Assembly (NCBI GenBank): GCA_003537575.1 | Contig: DPRS01000002.1 | Location: forward strand, 1 to 31,944 | Direction of reading: 5' to 3' | Source: Oxalobacteraceae bacterium | Lineage (GTDB): Bacteria; Pseudomonadota; Gammaproteobacteria; Burkholderiales; Burkholderiaceae_D | Length of the DNA stretch: 31,944 nt | Shown here: piece after piece, positions 1 to 7,470 of the stretch | Layout of the letters: the number at the start of each line of letters is the position of its first letter | Numbering within the stretch: the first letter of the stretch is position 1 | Made by a program: the position numbers and the translations under genes | The notes under the pieces: generated by a model | What the model saw: the letters and a program-made list of their open reading frames with translations, nothing else | The model's database searches: none | What the model was told of the DNA's origin: nothing

Positions 1-83
1 ATTACTACAAGGTGGTGCAAACCATCCCGGGCGACCAGGCCTACATGACCAAGGCCGAGTCCAAGTGCGCCCTCTGGAAGTAA
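1..83 (+). CDS. Branched-chain amino-acid ABC transporter substrate-binding protein, C-terminal end (partial)
   Basis: Only the last 26 codons are inside the window, read in the frame beginning at base 3 and ending in TAA at 81-83. The visible tail includes TIPGDQAYMTKAESKCALW, which resembles the conserved C-terminus of LivJ/LivK-type periplasmic binding proteins, where a near-terminal Cys usually closes a disulfide. Such proteins capture Leu/Ile/Val or related compounds in the periplasm and deliver them to the LivHM permease. The position directly upstream of livH and livM on the same strand supports this. The substrate cannot be deduced from this fragment. Confidence 0.75.
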   Translation, partial: YYKVVQTIPGDQAYMTKAESKCALWK

Positions 84-114
84 TGAAGTTCAAGCAGTAA
101 GTAGTTTCAAGCCT

Positions 115-139
115 GCGGTGCGTCCTGGTGGCGCACCGC
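115..139 (+). terminator. Intercistronic hairpin between binding-protein gene and livH
   Basis: A perfect 8-bp stem (GCGGTGCG at 115-122, CGCACCGC at 132-139) encloses a 9-nt loop and is followed by TTCTCC, not a run of T. It lies in the 107-nt gap before livH. It is more likely an mRNA-stabilising or partially terminating structure, letting the binding protein be made in excess over the permease, than a full terminator. The hairpin is seen; its role is inferred. Confidence 0.45.
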
Positions 140-190
140 TTCTCCAGTTTCATCGCCCTTCCAGGGTGAAATTTTTCTTTGTGATCTGCC

Positions 191-1075
191 ATGGAAATAT
201 TCGGCATTCCCCTTCAAGCCATGTTGAGCCAGCTGCTGCTGGGTCTGGTTAACGGGTCGTTTTATGCAATGTTGTCGCTGGGCCTTGCCGTGATTTTCGG
301 CTTGCTTAACGTCATTAACTTTTCTCACGGTGCGATGTACATGCTCGGAGCTTTCCTTGCCTGGATGGGCATGGCGTACTTCGATGTCAATTACTGGGTG
401 ATGCTGATTGCGGCGCCCATCATCGTCGCCGTCTTCGGCATTCTGATCGAGCGCCTGCTGCTGCGTTGGCTCTATAAGGTGGACCATATCTACGGCCTGC
501 TGCTGACATTCGGCGTGACACTGATCCTGGAAGGCGTGTTCCGCTCGATCTATGGCGTGTCCGGCCAGCCGTATTCGGTGCCGGAAGCCTTGTCCGGCGC
601 TACCGATCTCGGCTTCATGATTCTGCCGAACTATCGGGCGTGGGTGGTGCTGGCTTCGATCACCGTCTGCCTGTTGACCTGGTTCATGATCGAGAAAACC
701 AAACTGGGCGCATACCTGCGCGCCGGCACCGAGAACCCGAAACTGGTGGAAGCCTTCGGCGTCAACGTGCCGCTGATGGTGACGCTGACCTTCGGCTTCG
801 GCGTGGCGCTGGCAGCATTTGCCGGTGTATTGTCGGCTCCGATCATTCAGATCTCGCCGCTGATGGGTTCCAACCTGATCATCGTCGTGTTTGCGGTGGT
901 GGTGATCGGCGGTATGGGCTCGATTCTGGGATCGATCATCACCGGCTTGCTGCTGGGTGTGGTTGAAGGCTTGACGCGCGTGTTTTATCCAGAACTGTCT
1001 TCGACCGTGGTGTTCATCATCATGATCATCGTGCTGCTGGTTCGCCCGGCTGGCCTGTTCGGTAAGGTGAAATAA
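191..1075 (+). CDS. livH: Branched-chain amino-acid ABC transporter permease LivH
   Basis: A 294-residue polytopic inner-membrane protein of the LivH family, one of two permease subunits forming the translocation path of a branched-chain amino-acid-type ABC importer. The N-terminus shows the family pattern NGSFYAMLSLGLAVIFGLLN followed by NFSHGAMYMLGAF. The C-terminal half has the glycine-rich segment VVVIGGMGSILGSIITGLLL, part of the region contacting the ATPases. Length is normal for the family. The next gene, livM, begins one base after the stop, so the two are co-transcribed and probably translationally coupled. No strong Shine-Dalgarno precedes the ATG at 191; the AGGG-like sequence is about 20 nt upstream. 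Substrate class is inferred from family membership; related transporters carry amides or urea. Confidence 0.93.
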   Translation: MEIFGIPLQAMLSQLLLGLVNGSFYAMLSLGLAVIFGLLNVINFSHGAMYMLGAFLAWMGMAYFDVNYWVMLIAAPIIVAVFGILIERLLLRWLYKVDHIYGLLLTFGVTLILEGVFRSIYGVSGQPYSVPEALSGATDLGFMILPNYRAWVVLASITVCLLTWFMIEKTKLGAYLRAGTENPKLVEAFGVNVPLMVTLTFGFGVALAAFAGVLSAPIIQISPLMGSNLIIVVFAVVVIGGMGSILGSIITGLLLGVVEGLTRVFYPELSSTVVFIIMIIVLLVRPAGLFGKVK

Positions 1076-1076
1076 C

Positions 1077-2117
1077 ATGAGCGCAGTCTTGAGCAAGAAA
1101 GATCAATCAGGCATGACTGGCCGCTCTCAGCGGCAAACGGTGGGATTTATGAACAAAAAAATCGGTTACGGGCTGGCATTGGTAGCGGCATTGATTGCGC
1201 CGTTCTTCTTCTACCCGGTATTTTTGATGAAGATGCTGTGCTTTGCATTGTTTGCCGGCGCTTTCAACCTGGTGTTCGGTTATGCGGGTCTGCTGTCATT
1301 TGGCCACGCCGCATTCTTCGGCAGCGCCGGCTATATTGCCGGCCATGCCCTGAAGATGTGGGGCGTGCCGACCGAAGTCGGCCTGTTGCTGGGCACGCTG
1401 GCAGGCGCATTGATCGGCTGGCTGATGGGTGTGGTGGCGATCCGCCGCCAGGGTATCTACTTCACCATGATTACTCTGGCGATTGCGCAGCTGATTTACT
1501 TCCTGTGCCTGCAGTTCCCGTTCACCGGTGGTGAAGATGGTTTGCAAGGCGTGCCGCGCGGCAAGTTGCTGGGCGTGCTTGACCTTGGCAGCGATACCAC
1601 CCTGTACTTCGTTGTGCTGGCAATTTTCGTGGGCGGCATTGCTTTGATCATGCGCACCGTAAATTCACCGTTCGGGCAAGTGCTGAAGGCTGTGAAGGAA
1701 AATGAGCCGCGTGCAATCTCACTGGGCTACGACGTCGACAAGTACAAACTGCTGGCTTTCGTGCTGTCGGCAGCGCTGGCTGGCCTGGCCGGTTCGACCA
1801 AGACGCTGGTGCTGGGATTCGAGACTCTCTCCGACGTCCATTGGAGCCTGTCCGGCCTGATCGTGCTGATGACCCTGGTCGGTGGTCTGGGCACCATTGC
1901 CGGTCCTATCGTCGGCGCTTTCATTATCGTCATCCTGGAATCGAAACTGGGCGATATCGGCACTTTCCTGGCAAATGTCACCACGATCGAATGGTTCCGC
2001 TCGCTGGGTGAGTCGGTCAATATCGTGATCGGCTTCATCTTCATCGTGTGCGTGCTGGTGTTCCGCCGCGGTGTTGTTGGCGAGTTCATGGCGTATTTCA
2101 GCCGCAAGCGCACTTAA
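1077..2117 (+). CDS. livM: Branched-chain amino-acid ABC transporter permease LivM
   Basis: A 346-residue LivM-family permease that pairs with LivH in the inner membrane. Recognisable segments include FNLVFGYAGLLSFGHAAFFG, AIRRQGIYFTMITLAIAQL and the late glycine-rich loop MTLVGGLGTIAGPIVGAF, which corresponds to the ATPase-coupling region. An AAGGTG ribosome-binding site supports the ATG at 1077. An internal ATG at 1149, preceded by GGTGGGA and giving the N-terminus MNKKIGYG, is also plausible and would remove a hydrophilic 24-residue extension. The usual ATPase genes livG and livF are not downstream: a long hairpin and a convergent gene follow. They must lie upstream of the window or elsewhere. 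Confidence 0.93.
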   Translation: MSAVLSKKDQSGMTGRSQRQTVGFMNKKIGYGLALVAALIAPFFFYPVFLMKMLCFALFAGAFNLVFGYAGLLSFGHAAFFGSAGYIAGHALKMWGVPTEVGLLLGTLAGALIGWLMGVVAIRRQGIYFTMITLAIAQLIYFLCLQFPFTGGEDGLQGVPRGKLLGVLDLGSDTTLYFVVLAIFVGGIALIMRTVNSPFGQVLKAVKENEPRAISLGYDVDKYKLLAFVLSAALAGLAGSTKTLVLGFETLSDVHWSLSGLIVLMTLVGGLGTIAGPIVGAFIIVILESKLGDIGTFLANVTTIEWFRSLGESVNIVIGFIFIVCVLVFRRGVVGEFMAYFSRKRT

Positions 2118-2151
2118 GTTCAATTCAGGCGGCGGTAGTCGCCATCCTCTT

Positions 2152-2193
2152 CCGCGGGCGGTAAGCTGTTGCAGAACGGCTTACCGCCCGCGG
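2152..2193. terminator. Long inverted repeat, probable bidirectional terminator
   Basis: The arms CCGCGGGCGGTAAGC (2152-2166) and GCTTACCGCCCGCGG (2179-2193) are perfectly complementary over 15 bp. The 12-nt loop can pair further through a T-G wobble and GTT/AAC, leaving a GCAG tetraloop, for about 19 bp in total. It sits between the convergent livM and EAL genes, so it can act on both transcripts. There is no clear T-run on either side, so it could also be a 3'-end stability element or a Rho-assisted stop. Bases 2194-2331 up to the EAL gene show nothing else recognisable. Confidence 0.6.
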
Positions 2194-2331
2194 TGCTTTG
2201 AGGCCTGTTGTTTCGGCTTGGATTTTGCTGCCTTCTTCGGCAAGTTGTTTGCACCGGCAGTTTGCCGGACGCTGTCATGGCTGACTTGCACGGTCCTGGT
2301 TTTGGCGCCTGCGTGCTGGTCTTGCGAACTG

Positions 2332-3609
2332 TCAGTGATGGGAAACGGACTGGGGAAAGGTCGCGGAGCGTTGCCTGCATAACTGCGATGCCTCATTGAT
2401 AGAGACCGGCCTTCCAAGCAGATACCCTTGTGCCTTGTTGATTCCAATTTCCTGAAGCACATGTAATTCCGCTGCGGTTTCTACACCTTCGGCGACGATT
2501 TTGCTCCCGGTTTCTTCCGCAAAGCGAGTAAGGGCTGCTGCAAGTGCCCGCCGTGATCTATCGCTGTCGATGTTTCGCGTCAGGCTGATATCGAGCTTGA
2601 TGATATCGGGAGCCAAATTCAGGATGTGCCGGAAACTGGCATATCCGGCTCCTGCATCATCCACTGCCACTTGCATGCCGCGTTCTCTCAAAGAGCAGAT
2701 TGCAGCGGCTAAATCTTCGTATCGATCAATCAAGGCATGTTCGGTGACTTCCAGTACAAGCCGATTAAGCGGCATGTCCTTGAATGTGCTTGCGATTGCA
2801 CCACTAAGAATGGTTTCAGGAGAGGCATTGATGGTGACATACACGCTATCCGGAAGATATTTCAGGCCTTGCAGCGCTGTCTGGATCGCTTTCGTTTCCA
2901 AAGCTACGCCAAGTCCCACTTTGGCGGCTTCATTGAACCAGACATCGGGCGTGCGCAGCGGACTGGCAGTGAAGCGGGAAAGTGACTCGAAACCGACGAT
3001 CCTGTTTTGAGCCAAGTGAAAGATCGGCTGGTAAACGATGGAGGGATTATCGCTATCGAGGATGGACTTGATCCTTTGTTCAATCTCCTGCCGCTCTTTG
3101 TGTGTGGCGATATCTTGTTCGATTTGCTTAGCCGCAAGATCCGCGAATGCGCGCATGACATGCAGGTCGCGTTCTGTAAGCGAATGATCGGCAGCATGGC
3201 TGAAACAGCAGAATGTTCCATAGATGCGCCCGTCCGATAACTTGATGGGAACGCTTAAATGGGCACCGACGGGTAGTGCGGCTGTCACTGGAAGCTCGGC
3301 TGCTGCAGGATACATTGCCGCATCCCGTATCAGTTCTGGCAATCGGCCGTCCACGATGCGCTGACAGTACGATTCTTCCAGAGGATCGGCACCTCCTACT
3401 TTCACTGGATGGTTAGCATGCAATGTGTCGACATACTGGAATATACGCTTCCCATCGGCGAATCTGGATAGAAATGCGACGTCCATGCCCAAGTGCTGAC
3501 GAATTGTCCGCAGAATATCCTGCAGAGCGCCTGCCACGGAATTGCCCAAGGAAACACTTGATGGCAAGACAAAAGGAGAAAGAAGAGGAGGAGTGGAGAT
3601 GCTTTTCAT
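2332..3609 (-). CDS. GAF-EAL domain cyclic-di-GMP phosphodiesterase
   Basis: A 425-residue cytoplasmic signalling protein with an N-terminal GAF-like sensor (about residues 25-165) joined by a short helical linker (about 165-185) to an EAL domain (about 187-410). EAL domains hydrolyse cyclic-di-GMP to pGpG. Key metal and catalytic positions are present: Glu208 in a variant ESL signature, Asn261, Glu290 in LEVTE, Asp317-Asp318, Lys338 in IIKLD, Glu374 in EGVET and Gln394 before GYLLGRP. The loop usually DFGTGYSS reads DAGAGYASF, a moderate variation near the dimer interface that could affect activity. The ATG at 3609 has a GGGGAC ribosome-binding site. There is no signal peptide or membrane segment and no diguanylate-cyclase GGDEF domain. 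The ligand of the GAF domain is unknown. It is monocistronic and convergent with livM. Confidence 0.9.
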   Translation of the reverse strand: MKSISTPPLLSPFVLPSSVSLGNSVAGALQDILRTIRQHLGMDVAFLSRFADGKRIFQYVDTLHANHPVKVGGADPLEESYCQRIVDGRLPELIRDAAMYPAAAELPVTAALPVGAHLSVPIKLSDGRIYGTFCCFSHAADHSLTERDLHVMRAFADLAAKQIEQDIATHKERQEIEQRIKSILDSDNPSIVYQPIFHLAQNRIVGFESLSRFTASPLRTPDVWFNEAAKVGLGVALETKAIQTALQGLKYLPDSVYVTINASPETILSGAIASTFKDMPLNRLVLEVTEHALIDRYEDLAAAICSLRERGMQVAVDDAGAGYASFRHILNLAPDIIKLDISLTRNIDSDRSRRALAAALTRFAEETGSKIVAEGVETAAELHVLQEIGINKAQGYLLGRPVSINEASQLCRQRSATFPQSVSHH

Positions 3610-3641
3610 TCCGATACGTCCCCGGTTACGGCAACTAGTTC

Positions 3642-3647
3642 AGTATA
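3642..3647 (-). promoter_or_regulatory. Possible -10 box of the GAF-EAL gene
   Basis: On the minus strand TATACT lies about 33 nt upstream of the ATG at 3609. A weak -35 match, ATGTTA (3 of 6 to TTGACA), stands 17 nt further upstream. The -10 is good and the -35 poor, so an activator or alternative start is possible. Confidence 0.35.
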
Positions 3648-3809
3648 GTGTAAGAATTGCTTAATAACATGGTGGTTTCATTCTCATCATTCAATGGTGT
3701 TATTGTTTCTTTTTTTATAACGCCTTGTTATGGCTCCGGCTAGGTGAGCGCTTACCAAAGACATTTAAAAATTTACTGCTACCAAAGCGTCGCTTGAATG
3801 TGGAGAGTG

Positions 3810-3935
3810 ATGGCGATGCACACTTATGTTCTGAAATTGTTTATTGACGACAACAGTAGTGCCATTGTGACGGTCGTACAGTCAAATATCTTTACCAGAC
3901 AACGGACTCTTGAGGAAGGCGTGGCCGGCATTTAG
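3810..3935 (+). pseudogene. Short ORF with KaiB-like N-terminus, possible gene remnant
   Basis: A 41-codon frame opens with ATG-GCG-ATG behind GGAGAG and ends in TAG. Its start, MHTYVLKLFIDDNSS, recalls the first beta-strand of KaiB and KaiB-like thioredoxin-fold proteins, which typically begin with YVLKLYV or YVLKLFV. The rest of the family (the strand with VIDVL, then the ATPTL motif) is not found downstream in any frame I checked. If the likeness is real, only about the first third survives. The similarity covers about 12 residues and could be chance. It may alternatively be an unrelated small protein or non-coding. Confidence 0.25.
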
Positions 3936-4434
3936 ACCGATCTTACGTGTCCTTTCAGTCGAAATATTAAAATTGCAATAAATAAGCGCTATTGCTGCAT
4001 TTTATAGATTTCAATCCCTGTAAATCTATCGATCCTTCTGCTTCAAGCTTCACTTTGGGCGTTCATTCCTTTTCTTGTTGGCGGATGCCATAGCGTTGGT
4101 ATGGCATGTTGCAATTGAAGTGCTGCCACTTTGCTGAACGAGATTTTTATCCTTTCTGGTAATTCTTTCTCACGGGCAGATATGAAAATGTTGTGAAATT
4201 TCATCGATGACGACTAAACTCCGAGCTTAGTTTTGTTTTTAGTTAAGTTTTCCAACATACCTTGTTCTGTGCTTTGCTCCATAACTCCTGTTCCTTTTTG
4301 CATTTTGCAGTCCGTCCAGTCAGGCATTTATTGAGAGTGTCATCCAGGCGTGTCGAATGACTGCGTACCAAGCGCAATTTCGTTCTGCCATTTTTTGATG
4401 CCAGTATTTTTCTTCTTTCTCTGTTTTTGTATTT

Positions 4435-5199
4435 ATGCCTGAACAAGTCCTTTTCCTTTTGGTAGCCGCTTTTTTTGCTGGGCTGATCGACGCCATGGGT
4501 GGAGGAGGTGGGCTGATCCAGGTACCTGCATTATTTTCTTCCATGGGGCAAACTGCTCCTGCCATGCTATTCGGCAGTAATAAACTGGCGAGCATCTGGG
4601 GCACCGGTGCGGCTGCCTACAACTATGCCAGGCGCGTCAAACTGGAGTGGAATACTGCCTTGCCGGCGACTATCGCTGCGCTCGTATTTGCCTTTTGCGG
4701 TGCTTATACCGTGACCTGGCTGCCGGGTAATCTGGTGCGCAAACTGTTGCCCATTGTATTGTTTATCCTGCTTATTTATACCTGGCGTTCCAGCCAGCTT
4801 GGTTTGTCCCATGCTCCGCTTCACCGGGGGACAAGAGAGCGCTTGCTGGCTATCGTGGTAGGTGCAGCCATTGGTTTCTACGACGGCTTTTTCGGCCCTG
4901 GAACTGGTAGCTTCCTAATTTTCCTGTTTGTGCGTTTCTTCGGCTTTGACTTTTTGCGTGCGTCTGCGGTGTCGAAGGTGGTCAATGTCGCTTGTAATCT
5001 GGCGGCTTTGATATGGTTTGGGTATAGCGGAAATGTATTGTGGCAGTTGGGTTTATCAATGGCTGTATTTAATGTGTGTGGTTCGCTGCTTGGCACCCGT
5101 CTGGCATTGCGCCATGGCAGCCATTTGGTGCGAAAGGTGTTTCTGGTCGTGGTTGGAGCATTGATTCTTAAAACTGCTTATGATGCTTTTCTGCGCTAG
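4435..5199 (+). CDS. TSUP-family (TauE/SafE, YfcA-like) membrane permease
   Basis: A 254-residue protein made of two homologous halves of membrane helices, typical of the TSUP/DUF81 family (E. coli YfcA type). Each half carries the family's glycine-rich signature: DAMGGGGGLIQVPAL near residue 20 and GFYDGFFGPGTGSFL near residue 147. Characterised members move sulfite, sulfoacetate, taurine-derived or other small organosulfur anions across the inner membrane, but the substrate of this one cannot be assigned. No clear Shine-Dalgarno precedes the ATG; the 25 nt upstream are almost all T with some C, so translation may be weak or depend on the unstructured leader. It stands alone between an AT-rich region and the parS-containing segment. 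Confidence 0.88.
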   Translation: MPEQVLFLLVAAFFAGLIDAMGGGGGLIQVPALFSSMGQTAPAMLFGSNKLASIWGTGAAAYNYARRVKLEWNTALPATIAALVFAFCGAYTVTWLPGNLVRKLLPIVLFILLIYTWRSSQLGLSHAPLHRGTRERLLAIVVGAAIGFYDGFFGPGTGSFLIFLFVRFFGFDFLRASAVSKVVNVACNLAALIWFGYSGNVLWQLGLSMAVFNVCGSLLGTRLALRHGSHLVRKVFLVVVGALILKTAYDAFLR

Positions 5200-5306
5200 T
5201 GTTTTCTTTTGTTTGTTCTTCGTTTTGAAGCGTACCTGTTGATGTGGCGTATTGGTGAAGAGCAAGTTTTGCGCGTGGCTTAAGACCATGGGGCACTTCT
5301 CGAATT

Positions 5307-5322
5307 TGTTTCACGTGAAACA
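5307..5322. promoter_or_regulatory. parS centromere site 1 (ParB binding)
   Basis: The sequence TGTTTCACGTGAAACA is a perfect 16-bp palindrome and an exact match to the parS consensus conserved across bacterial chromosomes. ParB loads here as a CTP-dependent clamp and spreads, and ParA then segregates the origin region. It lies 4.5 kb from the parB gene in this window. Confidence 0.95.
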
Positions 5323-5429
5323 GTGAAGGCATCGATCCTGTTTTTGATGTTTGCGATTCAAATTTTAAGCATGGCGATCTCTGTCTTGATTTAATTTGGT
5401 TGTCGCTCAAACAGAGCGTTACTCGAAAT

Positions 5430-5445
5430 TGTTTCACGTGAAACC
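5430..5445. promoter_or_regulatory. parS centromere site 2 (ParB binding)
   Basis: TGTTTCACGTGAAACC matches the parS consensus at 15 of 16 positions, the last base being C instead of A. It is 123 bp from site 1 and about 44 bp upstream of the mnmG -10 box, so ParB loading or spreading may touch mnmG transcription. Confidence 0.9.
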
Positions 5446-5488
5446 AAACAAATCACCTTCAGGTCGAAACACACCACTTAAAAAACTC

Positions 5489-5494
5489 TATAAT
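5489..5494 (+). promoter_or_regulatory. Probable -10 box of the mnmG promoter
   Basis: TATAAT is an exact sigma-70 -10 hexamer, 38 nt before the mnmG ATG. The -35 position with a 17-nt spacer is GAAACA (3 of 6). Transcription would start near 5501. Confidence 0.55.
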
Positions 5495-5532
5495 CTCGCT
5501 TCGGCAGTTTTATTGCGGTACTGGAATACACC

Positions 5533-7467
5533 ATGCTCTACCCTACAGAATTTGATGTTATTGTGGTTGGCGGCGGTCATGCCGGCACGGAGGCGGCCCT
5601 GGCTGCTGCGCGCATGGGGCAAAAAACCCTGCTTTTGACTCACAATATCGAAACGCTCGGCCAAATGTCGTGCAATCCTTCGATTGGCGGCATTGGCAAG
5701 GGGCATCTGGTGCGCGAAGTCGATGCCATGGGCGGTGCCATGGCTATCGCTACGGATGAGGGCGGTATCCAGTTTCGTATCCTGAATTCATCCAAAGGCC
5801 CGGCAGTGCGGGCCACGCGTGCCCAGGCAGACCGGATCTTGTACAAGCAAGCCATCCGCCGCCGCCTGGAGAATCAGCCCAATTTGTGGCTGTTTCAGCA
5901 GGCAGTGGATGATCTGATGGTGGAGGGTGACCGCGTCGTCGGCGCGGTAACGCAAGTCGGCATACGCTTTCGCTCACGCGCGGTGGTGCTGACTGCAGGG
6001 ACTTTCCTCGACGGTAAAATCCACGTCGGCCTGAATAACTATGCCGCTGGCCGCGCCGGCGACCCTCCGGCAATTTCCCTGTCATCGCGCCTGAAAGAAT
6101 TAAAGCTGCCGCAAGGGCGACTGAAAACGGGAACTCCACCGCGTATCGATGGCCGCACGATCGACTTTTCTGTCATGCAAGAACAGCCGGGCGATCTGGA
6201 TCCGGTGCCAGTGTTTTCCGTCATGGGCTCGGCGGATATGCATCCGCAGCAGTTGCCTTGCTGGATTACCCATACTAACGAGCGTACCCATGACATCATC
6301 CGCGGCGGTCTTGATCGCAGCCCAATGTACACCGGGGTGATCGAGGGTGTTGGTCCGCGCTATTGTCCTTCCATCGAAGACAAAATCCATCGCTTTGCCG
6401 ACAAGGATTCGCATCAGATTTTCCTCGAGCCGGAAGGCTTGACCACCAATGAGTTCTATCCCAACGGCATCTCGACCAGTCTGCCATTTGATGTGCAGCT
6501 CGATCTGGTGCGTTCGATGCGCGGTCTGGAAAACGCCCATATTCTGCGGCCCGGCTACGCCATTGAATACGATTACTTCGATCCGCGCGGTTTAAAGGCT
6601 TCTCTGGAAACCAAGGCGATCCAGGGCTTGTTCTTCGCCGGCCAGATCAATGGCACAACGGGCTATGAAGAAGCCGCAGCGCAGGGCATGCTGGCCGGCA
6701 TCAACGCTGCCCTGCAAACCCAGGGAAGGAAAGCCTGGACGCCGCGCCGCGACCAGGCCTATCTCGGTGTGCTGGTCGATGACTTGATTACCAAGGGCGT
6801 GCAGGAACCTTACCGCATGTTTACCAGCCGGGCGGAATACCGTTTGAGCTTGCGTGAAGACAATGCCGATATGCGCCTGACGGAGATTGGTCGCGAGCTT
6901 GGCTGCGTCAGCGACGCTCAATGGGCCGCTTTCGAGCGCAAGCGCGAAGCAGTGGCGCGTGAAGTGGAGCGCCTCAAGTCGACCTGGGTCAATCCGCGCA
7001 TCCTGGCCGATCAGGAAGCCGAGCGCGTGCTGGGCAAGACCATCGAACGGGAGTATTCCCTGGCTGACCTGCTGCGCCGGCCCAATGTCAGTTATGACAG
7101 TCTGATGGGCATGCAAGCGGCCGATGTGCAAGTTAATAGTGGCAATGAATTCGATGAGGCCGTGAAGGAACAGGTCGAAATCCAGATCAAGTACGCCGGC
7201 TACATCGACCGCCAGGCCCGCGAAGTCGAACGGCACGACCACTACGAAAACTTCCGGCTGCCGGACAGTCTTGATTACATGGAGGTGAAAGCCTTGTCGA
7301 TCGAGGTGCGGCAAAAGCTCAACAAGCATCGCCCGGAAACGCTGGGACAGGCTTCGCGCATTTCGGGCGTCACTCCTGCCGCCATTTCGCTCTTGCTGGT
7401 GCACCTTAAAAAGGGCGGCTTCAAGGGTTTTGCCGGCAGCGCCAGCGATGCGCCGGCAGTGGTTTGA
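5533..7467 (+). CDS. mnmG: tRNA uridine-5-carboxymethylaminomethyl modification enzyme MnmG (GidA)
   Basis: A 644-residue FAD-dependent enzyme that, in complex with the GTPase MnmE, installs (carboxymethyl)aminomethyl groups on the wobble uridine of certain tRNAs. The N-terminal Rossmann dinucleotide-binding motif VVGGGHAGTEAA is at about residues 11-22. The family signatures NPSIGGIGKGHL and GLFFAGQINGTTGYEEAAAQG are both intact. Length equals that of orthologues (about 630-650), and the C-terminal helical domain that binds MnmE is complete. It is the first gene of the common order mnmG-rsmG-(exporter)-parA-parB. The start at 5533 fits the usual N-terminus MLYPTEFDVIVVGGG. Confidence 0.98.
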   Translation: MLYPTEFDVIVVGGGHAGTEAALAAARMGQKTLLLTHNIETLGQMSCNPSIGGIGKGHLVREVDAMGGAMAIATDEGGIQFRILNSSKGPAVRATRAQADRILYKQAIRRRLENQPNLWLFQQAVDDLMVEGDRVVGAVTQVGIRFRSRAVVLTAGTFLDGKIHVGLNNYAAGRAGDPPAISLSSRLKELKLPQGRLKTGTPPRIDGRTIDFSVMQEQPGDLDPVPVFSVMGSADMHPQQLPCWITHTNERTHDIIRGGLDRSPMYTGVIEGVGPRYCPSIEDKIHRFADKDSHQIFLEPEGLTTNEFYPNGISTSLPFDVQLDLVRSMRGLENAHILRPGYAIEYDYFDPRGLKASLETKAIQGLFFAGQINGTTGYEEAAAQGMLAGINAALQTQGRKAWTPRRDQAYLGVLVDDLITKGVQEPYRMFTSRAEYRLSLREDNADMRLTEIGRELGCVSDAQWAAFERKREAVAREVERLKSTWVNPRILADQEAERVLGKTIEREYSLADLLRRPNVSYDSLMGMQAADVQVNSGNEFDEAVKEQVEIQIKYAGYIDRQAREVERHDHYENFRLPDSLDYMEVKALSIEVRQKLNKHRPETLGQASRISGVTPAAISLLLVHLKKGGFKGFAGSASDAPAVV

Positions 7468-7470
7468 GGC

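Larger units (their letters stand above)
3610..4434. other. 825-bp AT-rich intergenic region without an intact recognisable gene
   Basis: This stretch is clearly richer in A and T than its surroundings and has no long open frame of convincing composition on either strand. It holds the promoter side of the EAL gene, a 41-codon ORF (3810-3935), and two small perfect inverted repeats: ATAGATTT/AAATCTAT at 4004-4029 and ATGCCATA/TATGGCAT at 4085-4107. A weak hairpin ACTAA/TTAGT at 4213-4231 is followed by TTTGTTTTT. The composition and short repeats would fit decayed foreign DNA, but no insertion-sequence ends or transposase pieces were seen. Confidence 0.6.
5200..5532. other. parS-bearing intergenic region upstream of mnmG
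   Basis: This 333-bp gap contains no plausible gene. It holds two parS sites 123 bp apart and the mnmG promoter. The sites share flanking sequence as well: CTCGAA followed by TT or AT precedes each, giving a 23-nt direct repeat with one mismatch. I saw no TTATCCACA DnaA boxes here. Confidence 0.75.

Noticed and set aside
107..1096. Long minus-strand open frame opposite livH
   Set aside because: Translation is dominated by His, Gln, Asp and Arg with no hydrophobic core; it is the antisense shadow of livH.
4004..4107. Two 8-bp inverted repeats as insertion-sequence ends
   Set aside because: The two repeats differ in sequence, no transposase fragment or target duplication is visible.
4243..4446. 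67-codon minus-strand open frame in the AT-rich gap
   Set aside because: Lys/Arg-rich, no ribosome-binding site of note, no recognisable motif; overlaps the TSUP gene start.
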